DNA from: Microbacterium sp. Se63.02b
Lineage (GTDB): Bacteria > Actinomycetota > Actinomycetes > Actinomycetales > Microbacteriaceae
Assembly (NCBI RefSeq): GCF_014171575.1
Contig: NZ_CP050453.1
Coordinates: 3,410,001-3,474,000, forward strand
Direction: 5' to 3'
Length of the DNA: 64,000 bases
Part shown: piece after piece, positions 50,845 through 60,075 of the stretch
Numbering within the stretch: the stretch's first letter is position 1
Layout: every line of letters starts with the position of its first letter
Program-made: the position numbers and the translations under genes
Notes under the pieces: generated by a model
Database searches by the model: none
Told to the model about the DNA's origin: nothing
Seen by the model: only the letters and a program-made list of their open reading frames with translations

Positions 50845-52269
50845 ATGAGCACCACCGCACGCGCCCAGAAGGCGCCTGATACCCGCGGACCGGTCCGGAA
50901 GCTGCTGACCTCGTTCGGCTTCCAGATCCTGGCCGCCCTCGTCCTCGGTGTCGCCGCCGGCCTGATCGGCCGTCAGCTCGGCGCCACCGCCGAGAACCCG
51001 AACGGCCTCTCCGCGACGCTGGACACGATCGGCAGCTCGTACGTGACGCTGCTGCGCGCCGCCGTCGTCCCCCTCATCTTCACGGCCATCGTCGCGAGCA
51101 TCTCGAACCTGCGTCGCGTGCAGAACGCCGCGCGCCTCGCCGGCCAGACCATCCTCTGGTTCGCGATCACCGCGTTCATCGCCGTGATCATCGGCATCGG
51201 CCTCGGTCTCGTCATCCAGCCGGGCAACCGGGCCGGCGAAGGCCTCGAGACGGGCGACCCCTACACGGTGGGCACGTGGTGGAACTTCCTCCTCGGCCTC
51301 ATCCCGCAGAACTTCCTCGGCCTCACGGTCAGCACCTCGCCGGGAGCGGTCGACGGCACGTTCAGCTCGAGCGTCGGATTCAACATCCTCCAGGTCATCG
51401 TCGTCGCCGCGGTCGTCGGCATCGCGGCGCTCAAGGCCGGCAAGAAGGCGGAGCCGTTCCTCGTCTTCACCGAGTCGCTGCTCAAGGTCATCCAGCGGGT
51501 GCTGTGGTGGATCATCCGCATCGCCCCGATCGGCACCTTCGGCCTCATCGGCTCGGCCGTCATCAAGTACGGCTGGGAGAAGCTCGCGGCCCTCGGCTGG
51601 TTCGCCGCCGCGATCTACATCGGCCTCGCGCTCGTGCTGTTCGTCGTCTACCCGATCCTGGTGCGCACGCACGGCCTGTCGATCAAGCAGTACTTCTCGG
51701 GTGTGTGGCCCGCGGTGCAGCTGGCCTTCGTCAGCCGCTCCTCGATCGGCACGCTGCCTCTCACGGAGCGCGTGACCGAGCGCAACCTCGGTGTGCCCCG
51801 CTCCTACGCGTCGTTCGCCGTGCCGCTGGGCGCGACCACGAAGATGGACGGCTGCGCCGCGATCTACCCGGCCATCGCCGCGATCTTCGTCGCACAGTTC
51901 TTCGGCATCGAGCTGAACTTCGTGCAGTACCTGCTGATCGTGATCGTCTCGGTCGTCGGCTCCGCGGCCACCGCCGGCACCACCGGCGCGGTCGTCATGC
52001 TCACCCTGACGCTGTCGACCCTCGGTCTGCCGCTCGAGGGCGTCGGCCTCCTGCTCGCGATCGACCCGATCCTCGACATGGGCCGCACCGCGGTCAACGT
52101 CGCGGGCCAGGCGCTCATCCCGACGATCGTCGCCAAGCGCGAGGGCATCCTCAACGAGGACCTGTACAACGCACCGCGCGAGGGACTGCCCTTCGCCGAT
52201 GACTCCGGCGACGACGACGCCCCCGAGGCGGATGCCTCCTCCGACAAGGAGCCGGTCGCCGCGCGCTGA
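50845..52269 (+). CDS. dicarboxylate/amino acid:cation symporter (DAACS family)
   Basis: 474 residues from ATG 50845 (GGAG eight bases upstream). Hallmarks of the glutamate/C4-dicarboxylate carrier fold: LLRAAVVPLIFTAIVASISN, SRSSIGTLPLT (first hairpin serine motif), VPLGATTKMDGCA and AIDPILDMGRTAVNVAG (the substrate-binding helix). Imports acidic amino acids or C4-dicarboxylates with Na+ or H+. Acidic unstructured tail. Monocistronic, with a terminator after it. Confidence 0.93.
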   Translation: MSTTARAQKAPDTRGPVRKLLTSFGFQILAALVLGVAAGLIGRQLGATAENPNGLSATLDTIGSSYVTLLRAAVVPLIFTAIVASISNLRRVQNAARLAGQTILWFAITAFIAVIIGIGLGLVIQPGNRAGEGLETGDPYTVGTWWNFLLGLIPQNFLGLTVSTSPGAVDGTFSSSVGFNILQVIVVAAVVGIAALKAGKKAEPFLVFTESLLKVIQRVLWWIIRIAPIGTFGLIGSAVIKYGWEKLAALGWFAAAIYIGLALVLFVVYPILVRTHGLSIKQYFSGVWPAVQLAFVSRSSIGTLPLTERVTERNLGVPRSYASFAVPLGATTKMDGCAAIYPAIAAIFVAQFFGIELNFVQYLLIVIVSVVGSAATAGTTGAVVMLTLTLSTLGLPLEGVGLLLAIDPILDMGRTAVNVAGQALIPTIVAKREGILNEDLYNAPREGLPFADDSGDDDAPEADASSDKEPVAAR

Positions 52270-52288
52270 CCGTCGTCCGGCCTCACGC

Positions 52289-52322
52289 AGAGCGCCCCGT
52301 CCCTTCCGGGGCGGGGCGCTCT
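52289..52322. terminator. bidirectional terminator between convergent symporter and antiporter
   Basis: AGAGCGCCCCG and CGGGGCGCTCT form a perfect 11-bp stem with a 12-base loop, 20 bases after the symporter stop and 9 bases before the antiporter end. Confidence 0.75.
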
Positions 52323-52330
52323 CATCCCGG

Positions 52331-54063
52331 CTAGGCCCGGCCGGGCTGGCGCGTCGCGCCGCGGGTGTCGAGCGCGAGCTCCTCCGCATCCATCGCCGCG
52401 ATGAGTTCGCGCATGACCTCCTCGTCGAGGTTCCCCGCGTCGCGCTCGGCGAGCAGGATGTCACGTCGCACCTGCAGCCATCCCCTCGACAGGGCGACGA
52501 GGTCGTCGTACGACGGCCGGCTCGCCGCGTCCTCCATGCTCTGCGCCTCGTCGGTGTCTTTCTCGACCCGTGTCATGCGCCGGGTGAAGGCGTCGAACAC
52601 GCGGAGGTCGACCTCGCCGTACTTCGCCTCCCATTCGACGCGCTTCTCGGCGAGGAACTCCTTCCCGGCCTCGCGGCTCTTCGCACGCACCTCGGCGAGA
52701 GCCGCCTCGTCCTCTTCCTCGTCGACATCGCTGGCGATGCCGAGTCCGCGGATGAGCAGCGGCAGGGTGAGCCCCTGCAACAGCAGCGTGCCGACCGTGA
52801 CGATGAACGCGACCACCACGATCGCGTGCGACGCCTCGGTGTCGAGCGTGGCGAGGTCGGCTGCGGCGACCGCGATCGCGAGCGTCACCACGCCTCGCAT
52901 CCCCGCCCACGAGATGACGGCGTTGTCCTTCCACGAGAGCTGCAGACCCGCCATCCGCTCGCGCACGATGCGGGTGCGCAGTTCGTCGGCGCTGTGCTCG
53001 CTCCACCGGCGCGATGCGCGGTGCCTCTTCTCGAACTCCCCGGATTGCACCCCGCGGTCCCAGCGCTCCAAACGGCGGCGGTCCTGGAAATTCGCCCAGG
53101 CGCTGGTCGGGTAGATGTACAGCGGCCGCACGATCAGCACCACCAGCAGGACCGCTCCCGAGAGCAGCAGGATCGGACCGACCGACTCGCTGCCGAGATC
53201 GCGGAGCACCCGAGGGAACTGCAAGCCGATGTACGCGAACACGAAGCTCTCCAGCAGCAGGTCTGCCGAGAGCCACAGCGGCTTCTCCTGCTGGCGCGTC
53301 GTGTAGTCGGTGCGCGGGGAGTTGTAGCCGACGTAGAGACCCATCGCGACGACCGCGAGCACGCCCGATCCCAGAAGATGCTCGGCGATCGCGTACGCGC
53401 CGAACGGGGCGAGGAGCCCGAAGGTGCCGATCACGACGGCATCGTTGATGCGCATGCGCAGCTGATGCAGCACGACCCCGAAGACGAGACCGACGGCCAC
53501 CCCGATGCCGACCGCGAGAAGGAACTGCCAGATCCCGTCCCACACCGAGACCGTCGCACCCGCGATCGTCAACGAGGCGAAGACGCGGTACAGCGTGAGC
53601 GATGTCGCATCGTTGATGAGGCTCTCACCCGACAGCACGGTCATGATCCGCCGAGGCAGCCCGAGGCGGCGTCCGATCGCCGCAGCCGACACCGCGTCGG
53701 GCGGAGCCACGATCGCGCCGAGCAGCAGTGCGCCGGGAAGAGTCAGCGACGGCAGGATCCACCACGCCACGAAGCCGACCGCCACCGCCGTCAGCAGCAC
53801 GAGCCAGATCCCGAGCCGCCGGATCTGCGGAAGGCTGCGCTTGAAACCGACGAACGACACGTCGAGCGCGGCGGAGTACAGCAGCGGCGGCAGCACCAGG
53901 CTCAAGAGCACATGTCCGTCGATGTCGAGGTCGGGCGCGAACGGGAGGAAAGACGCGGCGAGGGCCAGCGTCGTCACCAGCAGCGGCGCCGGCCACCCCG
54001 GGAGCGTGCGAACGCGGCCACGGCGACCGCACCGACGAGGACGTAGAAGATGCCGGCTTCCAT
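52331..54063 (-). CDS. Na+/H+ antiporter, CPA1/NhaP type, frameshifted near the N-terminus
   Basis: About 577 residues. From ATG 54063 the first span reads AGIFYVLVGAVAVAAFA; one base seems missing at about 54003-54012, after which the frame continues as LPGWPAPLLVTTLALAASFL. Downstream: LSLVLPPLLYSAALDVSF, IVAPPDAVSAAAIGRRLG and LSGESLINDATSL (the ND ion-binding pair), WAGMRGVVTLAIAVA. A long cytoplasmic tail (about 160 residues, rich in Glu and Arg) follows the last span. It exchanges Na+ for H+ to control pH and salt. Confidence 0.88.
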
Positions 54064-54104
54064 GAGGGAAGCGTATCGCCGCGCGTGGGATGCCGAGCAG
54101 GGCG

Positions 54105-54422
54105 TCAGCGTGGGCGGGGGTCCCTCCGCGGCGACGTGGCCGACTCGTCGCCCGAGAGGGACTCGCGCAGATCGGCGTTCTCGTCCTGCAGCTCGAGCAC
54201 CCGGGCGATGCCGGCGATGTTCAGACCGTCCTCCCGCAGGCGCGCCGCGCGCAGCAGTCGGGCGATGTCGTCGTCGCTGTAGCGCCGCGTGCCGCCATCA
54301 CTGCGCGCGGGCGCGACCAGTCCCCTGCTCTCGAACAACCGCAGCGTCGCCTCGGGGAGATCGACGAGTTGGGCGGCCACAGCGATGCCGTAGAGCGGTG
54401 TGCGGGAGTCGCGGTGCGTCAT
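54105..54422 (-). CDS. MerR-family regulator (HspR-like)
   Basis: 105 residues with an N-terminal MerR winged helix (YGIAVAAQLVDLPEATLRLF, ESRGLVAPARSDGGTRRYSD) and a short coiled segment (ARVLELQDENADLRESL). The length and position, divergent from an Hsp20 gene, fit an HspR-type repressor of heat-shock genes, which uses short sites upstream of its targets. Confidence 0.85.
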   Translation of the reverse strand: MTHRDSRTPLYGIAVAAQLVDLPEATLRLFESRGLVAPARSDGGTRRYSDDDIARLLRAARLREDGLNIAGIARVLELQDENADLRESLSGDESATSPRRDPRPR

Positions 54423-54445
54423 CCTGAGAGATTCCTTAAACCAGG

Positions 54446-54475
54446 TTGCGAGATCGTCGGCAGTTGTTCTATAAC
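54446..54475 (+). promoter_or_regulatory. candidate promoter of hsp20
   Basis: TTGCGA (54446-54451) and TATAAC (54470-54475) are 18 bases apart and face the Hsp20 gene. The site lies in the MerR/Hsp20 divergent gap. Confidence 0.45.
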
Positions 54476-54492
54476 AAATCTACAGCACAGAT

Positions 54493-54511
54493 GCAGATCA
54501 TCCGCATCTGC
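54493..54511. promoter_or_regulatory. inverted repeat in the hsp20 leader
   Basis: GCAGAT-CATCCGC-ATCTGC, perfect 6-bp arms with a 7-base spacer, lies between the candidate -10 and the Hsp20 ATG. It is a possible site for the adjacent MerR protein. It does not match the classical HAIR sequence. Confidence 0.4.
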
Positions 54512-54546
54512 TCACCGCCCATCCGGGCCTCACGAAAGGAGACATC

Positions 54547-54969
54547 ATGGCACTCACCTTCGACCCGTTCAGCCAGCTCGACCGCTTCGCAGCGAGCGTG
54601 CTCGACACCGTTCGCGCACCCCGGTTGATGCCGGTGGATCTGTATCGCGACGGCGACCGGTACATCCTGCATGCCGACCTCCCCGGTGTCGATCCCGGAT
54701 CGGTCGACGTCGATCTCGACGGAGGCCAGCTGACGATCCGTGCCCAGCGCACCGCCGACACCAGGGAAGGCGTCCGCTGGCTGGCACGTGAGCGCGGCGC
54801 AGGCTCGTTCCTGCGTCAGTTCTCGCTCGGGGACGGCGTCGACCTCGACGGCATCAGCGCCTCGTACGAGAGCGGCGTCCTCTCGGTGATCATCCCGGTG
54901 AGCGAGCGCGCCAAGCCGCGCAAGATCACCGTCGAGTCCGCGGAGCAGCGGCAGGCGATCGACGCCTGA
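54547..54969 (+). CDS. Hsp20/alpha-crystallin family small heat-shock protein
   Basis: 140 residues; AAAGGAG precedes the ATG. The alpha-crystallin domain reads MPVDLYRDGDRYILHADLPG, VDVDLDGGQLTIRAQRT, SFLRQFSLGDGVDLDGISA and YESGVLSVIIPVSE (the conserved GVL). Holds unfolding proteins soluble during stress. Divergent from a MerR/HspR-like gene. Confidence 0.95.
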   Translation: MALTFDPFSQLDRFAASVLDTVRAPRLMPVDLYRDGDRYILHADLPGVDPGSVDVDLDGGQLTIRAQRTADTREGVRWLARERGAGSFLRQFSLGDGVDLDGISASYESGVLSVIIPVSERAKPRKITVESAEQRQAIDA

Positions 54970-55077
54970 CCCTCGAGGGGGCGGCGACCGCCGCCCCTCC
55001 CCTTCGCCGGCCCGCCCGCACAGCGCTCGTCGCCCGATCGGGGAATGCCGGAGAGCGCCGGCGGGTTGTCCCTCGGG

Positions 55078-56117
55078 ATGAATGACGTCGCCCTCTCCGT
55101 CCTCGACCTCGTCCCGGTGCGCACCGGCCAGACCAGCTCGAGGCCATCGCCGCCTCCCTGTCGCTCGCCGAGACCGCCGACCGCCTCGGCTATCGCCGCT
55201 ACTGGTTCGCCGAGCACCACAACATGCCGGCCGTGGCGTCCACGACGCCCCCGGTCCTGATCGCCGCGTCCGCCACCCGCACCTCGCGCGTCCGTCTCGG
55301 CTCCGGCGGGGTGATGCTGCCCAACCACGCACCGCTCATCGTCGCCGAGCAGTTCGCGGCGCTCGAGGCCATCGCCCCCGGCCGCATCGACCTGGGCCTC
55401 GGTCGCGCCCCCGGCAGCGATCCCGTGATCACGCAGCTGCTGCGCGGCTCGGGCACCACGAGCGACGTCGAGCAATTCCCGCGCCATGTGCAGGACATCG
55501 CGGCACTCCTGTCCGCCGAGGGTGCGGCCCTGCGCTTCACCTCGGGCGGCGAATACACGGTGCGAGCGACGCCCTCTGCGACCGGCGTCCCCGAGGTGTG
55601 GCTGCTCGGATCGAGCGACTACTCGGCCCAGCTCGCGGCCTCCCACGGACTGCCCTACGTGTTCGCGAACCACTTCTCGGGGCAGGGTCTCGAGCGTGCA
55701 CTCGACCTGTACCGCACCGGCTACCGTCCGAGCGAGGAGCACCCGGAGCCGCGCACCTTCCTCACCGTGAACGCCGTGGCAGCGCCCACGCAGGAGGAGG
55801 CGGAGGCTCGGGCGTTGCCGCAGCTGCGGATGATGGCCCGTCTGCGCCTGAACAAGCCGCTGGTCGCCCTCGAGACCGTCGAGGAGTCCCTCGCCGCCGC
55901 CACGGATGCGGCGACCGACGACGTCGTTCACGCGGCCCGCTCCCGCTGGTTCGTCGGCACGGGCGAGTCCGTCGCCGGCGAGGTGGCCGCGTTCGCGGAA
56001 CGGTACGGCGTCGACGAGGTCATGTTGTCGCCCGTCGCCGGTGCGTACGAGTCCGAGCCGAAGGATGCACCGGCCGGTCGCGCCCAGACCCTGGAGCTCG
56101 TCGCCGCCGCATCCTGA
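55078..56117 (+). CDS. LLM-class flavin-dependent oxidoreductase, frameshifted
   Basis: From ATG 55078: VALSVLDLVPVRTGQTSS, then a break at 55140; one added G gives EAIAASLSLAETADRLGYRR and YWFAEHHNMPAVASTTPPVL, followed by LGSGGVMLPNHAPLIVAEQF, LEAIAPGRIDLGLGRAPGSD and LPYVFANHFSG. The spacing between the GQTS and ASLSL motifs matches intact relatives only after this repair. About 346 residues. Luciferase-like monooxygenase fold using FMN or F420; substrate unknown. The ATG has no clear ribosome site. Confidence 0.82.
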
Positions 56118-56183
56118 GCATTGTCAAGCCCTGGTCTTCCCCGGTGGGGAGGCGTACTCTCGGCCGCAGAGAGGGGTTCGACG

Positions 56184-56390
56184 ATGAGCACCAAGACACT
56201 CGCACTCTGGGTCGCGTACGGCACGAACGGCGTGGTCGGCAGCATCCGCCACGACGACGAGGGCTACACCGTCACCATGGTCGGCGCGGACACGACGACC
56301 GGAACATATCCGAGCCTCGCCTCCGCGAAGGGCGCCCTGCATTCCCATATGGCGCCCGGCAGCGACTGGCCGCGCTTCCAGGAGCACTGA
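56184..56390 (+). CDS. small hypothetical protein, 68 aa
   Basis: ATG 56184 follows GAGAGGGG at about seven bases. The short protein (LALWVAYGTNGVVGSIRHDD, YTVTMVGADTTTGTYPSLAS, KGALHSHMAPGSDWPRF) looks like one small alpha/beta domain with no membrane span. It resembles conserved small proteins of Microbacteriaceae whose function is unknown. Confidence 0.65.
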   Translation: MSTKTLALWVAYGTNGVVGSIRHDDEGYTVTMVGADTTTGTYPSLASAKGALHSHMAPGSDWPRFQEH

Positions 56391-56435
56391 ACCACGGCAT
56401 CCGCCTGACCGAGCTGGGCGGTCAGGTGGATGACG

Positions 56436-57377
56436 TCAGGCTTCCGGCTCGCCGGAGAGGATGCCGCGCAGCCAGTCGCGGGCCTCGACGAACACGTCGT
56501 CCGAGTAGCGGTCGGGGTACTGCACGATCTGCCGGTCGGCGCGCGGATACGACCCGAGGAACACGACACGAGGGCTGAACCGCCGGATGCCGAGCAGCGC
56601 GTCGGCCATACGCTCGTGCTCGATGTGCCCGTCGGCGTCGATGACGAAGCGGTAGCGTCCGAGTTCGTCGCCGATGGGGCGGGACTCGATGAGCGAGAGG
56701 TTGATGCCGCGCGTCGAGAACTGCTCGAGCATCTCGAGCAGCGACCCGGGGTGGTCGTGCGGGAGTTCGACGATCAGCGAGGTCTTGTCGGCGCCGGTGG
56801 GTTCCGGCGACCGCGTCGTGCGCGTGACCAGGACGAAGCGGGTCACAGCCTGGGCGTTGTCGCCGATGCCCTCCGCCAGCACGTCGACGTCGTAGTGGTT
56901 CACGATGCCGGGGGCCGCGATGGCGGCCTGCGCGGGCAGCGTCCCGTCGAGCACGCCGATCGCCGAGGCGACGTTGCTCGCCGCGGGCACGTGCGAGTGC
57001 GACGGGAGATGCTCTCCGAGCCAGCCGTGGCACTGTGCGTACGCGACCGGATGCGCCGCGATCACCTCCACCTGGTCGAGCGTCGTGCCGCGCGGGGCGA
57101 CGAGCACGAAGTTCACCCGCACGAGGTACTCGCCGATGATGCGCAGACCAGGGAGCGTCGCAAGAGCGTCCTGGGTGGTGGAGACGCCGCCCTCGATCGA
57201 GTTCTCGATCGCGATCATCGCCGCGTCGCTTCGACCCGCGAGCACGTCGGCCAGAGCCTCGCCCACGTTGTGCACGGGACGCCAGTCCTGACCACGGGCT
57301 TCGGCCACCTGGTCGAGCGCCGCTTCCGTGAACGTTCCAGCGGGTCCCAGATAGCTGTAGGTGCGGCGTTCAGTCAC
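56436..57377 (-). CDS. pheA: prephenate dehydratase
   Basis: 313 residues from GTG 57377 (TAAGGTG seven bases upstream). The catalytic domain reads [36 protein letters not shown] and, at the active site, [11 protein letters not shown] (Thr-Arg-Phe). The C-terminal ACT domain for phenylalanine control has [20 protein letters not shown] and LIESRPIG. Converts prephenate to phenylpyruvate, the last step but one to phenylalanine. Divergent from the phosphoglucomutase gene. Confidence 0.95.
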   Translation of the reverse strand: MTERRTYSYLGPAGTFTEAALDQVAEARGQDWRPVHNVGEALADVLAGRSDAAMIAIENSIEGGVSTTQDALATLPGLRIIGEYLVRVNFVLVAPRGTTLDQVEVIAAHPVAYAQCHGWLGEHLPSHSHVPAASNVASAIGVLDGTLPAQAAIAAPGIVNHYDVDVLAEGIGDNAQAVTRFVLVTRTTRSPEPTGADKTSLIVELPHDHPGSLLEMLEQFSTRGINLSLIESRPIGDELGRYRFVIDADGHIEHERMADALLGIRRFSPRVVFLGSYPRADRQIVQYPDRYSDDVFVEARDWLRGILSGEPEA

Positions 57378-57464
57378 GGGTTTCACCTTAGCCCTCGGCG
57401 ACCGTGCCGGTGTTCGGGTGACTTCTCGGATGCGATCGCGCGTCTCAGGGGGCAGACTGAGAAG

Positions 57465-59108
57465 ATGACCAGCCGTGCCGGCCTCCCCGCGGAGGAAAGT
57501 GACCTGATCGATGTCGACGAGCTGATCGCCGCGTACTACGACCGCGCGCCGAACCCGGAAGTGGCGTCGGAGCGGGTCGTGTTCGGCACCAGCGGCCATC
57601 GCGGTTCCTCCCTGTCGAACAGCTTCAACGAGAACCACATCCTCGCCACGACGCAGGCGATCGTGGACTATCGAGCCGCTCAGGGCATCACAGGTCCGTT
57701 GTTCCTCGGGCGGGACACGCACGCACTGTCGCTGCCTGCCGAGCGCAGTGCGATCGAGGTGCTGCTGGCGAACGGCGTCGATGTGCGCGTCGACTCCCGC
57801 GACGCGTGGGTTCCCACGCCGGCGTTGAGTCACGCGATCCTCACCCACAACCGCGGCAAGGCGGCCGACGACCCCACCCGGGCCGACGGCATCGTCGTGA
57901 CCCCGTCGCACAACCCTCCGCGCGACGGCGGCTTCAAGTACAACCCGCCCCACGGCGGCCCCGCCGACACCGACGCGACGGGGTGGATCGCCGACCGGGC
58001 GAACGCGCTGATCGCCGCGGGACTCGAGGGCGTCGAGCGGGAGCGCTTCTCCGACATCGACTGGGATGCGCTCACCGGATACGACTTCCGCGACGCCTAC
58101 GTGCGCGACCTCCCGTCCATCATCGACATCGACGCGATCCGGAACGCCGGGGTGAGCATCGGGGCCGATCCGCTCGGCGGCGCCTCGGTCGAGTACTGGG
58201 CGCTCATCGCCGAGATGCACGGCCTCGACCTCACGGTCGTGAACCCCGAGGTGGATCCGACCTGGCGCTTCATGACGCTCGACTGGGACGAGAAGATCCG
58301 CATGGACCCGTCCTCGCCGTCGGCCATGGCGTCGCTGGTCGCGAAGAAGGGCTCGTACGACGTGCTCACCGGGAACGACGCCGACGCCGACCGGCACGGC
58401 ATCGTGACTCCGGACGCCGGACTCATGAACCCGAACCACTACCTCGCAGTGGCGATCGACTACCTGTTCTCTCACCGGGAGGACTGGCCGCGCGATGCCG
58501 CGATCGGCAAGACGCTGGTGTCGTCGATGATCATCGACCGCGTCGCCGAATCGCTCGGTCGTCGGCTGCTGGAGGTTCCGGTCGGGTTCAAGTGGTTCGT
58601 CCCCGGACTCCTCGACGGCTCGGTCGCGTTCGGCGGCGAGGAGTCCGCCGGAGCCTCCTTCCTCCGCAGAGACGGTTCGGTGTGGTCGACGGACAAGGAC
58701 GGCATCCTGCTGTGCCTGCTCGCCGCCGAGATCATCGCTGTCACCGGCAAGACGCCGTCGGAGCGCTACGCCGAGCTGGAGCAGGCGTTCGGCGCCTCCG
58801 CATATCAGCGGGTCGACGCCCCGGCCACGCCCGAGCAGAAGACGACGCTGGGCAAGCTCGCGCCGGAGGCCGTGACCGCGACGACTCTCGCGGGCGAGGA
58901 CATCACCGCGAAGCTCTCGCACGCGCCGGGCAACGGGGCGGCCATCGGCGGCCTCAAGGTGCAGACCGAGCATGCCTGGTTCGCCGCGCGTCCCTCCGGC
59001 ACGGAAGACGTCTACAAGCTGTACGCCGAGAGCCTGCGCGGACCCGAGCACCTCGCCGAGGTGCAGGCCGAGGCCCGCGCCGTGGTGTCGGCCGCACTCG
59101 GCGACTGA
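57465..59108 (+). CDS. pgm: phosphoglucomutase (alpha-D-glucose phosphate-specific)
   Basis: 547 residues. [20 protein letters not shown] at the start, the active-site serine in [18 protein letters not shown], the metal loop [10 protein letters not shown], the sugar-recognition loop [10 protein letters not shown], and the phosphate-binding C-terminus [16 protein letters not shown]. These mark the Pgm type (not the larger PMM/PGM group). Interconverts glucose 1- and 6-phosphate. Confidence 0.96.
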   Translation: MTSRAGLPAEESDLIDVDELIAAYYDRAPNPEVASERVVFGTSGHRGSSLSNSFNENHILATTQAIVDYRAAQGITGPLFLGRDTHALSLPAERSAIEVLLANGVDVRVDSRDAWVPTPALSHAILTHNRGKAADDPTRADGIVVTPSHNPPRDGGFKYNPPHGGPADTDATGWIADRANALIAAGLEGVERERFSDIDWDALTGYDFRDAYVRDLPSIIDIDAIRNAGVSIGADPLGGASVEYWALIAEMHGLDLTVVNPEVDPTWRFMTLDWDEKIRMDPSSPSAMASLVAKKGSYDVLTGNDADADRHGIVTPDAGLMNPNHYLAVAIDYLFSHREDWPRDAAIGKTLVSSMIIDRVAESLGRRLLEVPVGFKWFVPGLLDGSVAFGGEESAGASFLRRDGSVWSTDKDGILLCLLAAEIIAVTGKTPSERYAELEQAFGASAYQRVDAPATPEQKTTLGKLAPEAVTATTLAGEDITAKLSHAPGNGAAIGGLKVQTEHAWFAARPSGTEDVYKLYAESLRGPEHLAEVQAEARAVVSAALGD

Positions 59109-59127
59109 CCCGATCGCTGCGACGACG

Positions 59128-59163
59128 ATCGTCGGGGAAGCGACCTGGCCGCTCCCCGACGAT
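59128..59163. terminator. bidirectional terminator between pgm and the surface-protein gene
   Basis: ATCGTCGGGGA and TCCCCGACGAT form a perfect 11-bp stem with a 14-base loop, 19 bases beyond the pgm stop and 5 bases from the end of the convergent gene. Confidence 0.75.
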
Positions 59164-59167
59164 GTCG

Positions 59168-60075
59168 TCAACGCCGGATGTAGGTCTCCGCCTGCTTCTT
59201 GACCGCCTCGCTCACCGCGCCAGTGCCACCGAGGATCACGATCCGCTGCGGCTTCAGACGCGCCAGCTCCGCCGAAACCACCGCAGGCAACGCACCCGGC
59301 TCCGTCAACAGCACCGGACCACCGAGGTGACCCGCCGCCGCCGCACCCGCCAACGCATCAGGAAGTCCCGGCCGCTCGCCAGATACACGACCGGCACACC
59401 CGCGGTCGGGAACGACGCCTGCGACACCGCGACCGCCGTCTCATACCGACCAGGCCCCGACTGCCGCGAGACCCCACCCGACGTGAACGCGCCTGCCTGC
59501 TTCTTGACCGCCTCGCTCACCGCGCCAGTGCCACCGAGGATCACGATCCGCTGCGGCTTCAGACGCGCCAGCTCCGCCGAAACCACCGCAGGCAACGCAC
59601 CCGGCTCCGTCAACAGCACCGGACCACCGAGGTGACCCGCCGCCGCCGCACCCGCCAACGCATCAGGGAAGCCTCGGCCGCTCGCCAGATACGCCACCGG
59701 CACACCCGCGGTCGGGAACGACGCCTGCGACACCGCGACCGCCGTCTCATACCGACCGGGCCCCGACTGACGCGAGACCCCACCCGACGTGAACGCGCCT
59801 GCCTGCTTCTTGACCGCCTCGCTCACCGCGCCAGTGCCACCGAGGATCACGATCCGCTGCGGCTTCAGACGCGCCAGCTCCGCCGAAACCACCGCGGGCA
59901 ACGCACCCGGCTCCGTCAACAGCACCGGACCACCGAGGTGACCCGCCGCCGCCGCACCCGCCAACGCATCAGGGAAGTCCCGGCCACTCGCCAGATACGC
60001 CACCGGCACACCCGCCGTCGGGAACGACGCCTGCGACACCGCGACCGCCGTCTCATACCGACCAGGCCCCGACTG
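59168..60075 (-). repeat. three tandem cell-wall-binding repeat units, 306-bp period
   Basis: Matching positions such as the AACGACGCCT segment recur at 59411, 59717 and 60023, i.e. every 306 bases (102 residues). The units are nearly identical at DNA level, differing by scattered single bases. Comparison of the units shows that the left one lacks one G in the GGG of the FPDAL codons (59361-59362), direct internal evidence for the frame error there. Confidence 0.9.

Noticed and set aside
57378..59171. Long minus-strand frame opposite pgm continuing into pheA
   Set aside because: The pheA homology begins at about 57377; the extension is a codon-mirror of pgm with no recognisable domain.
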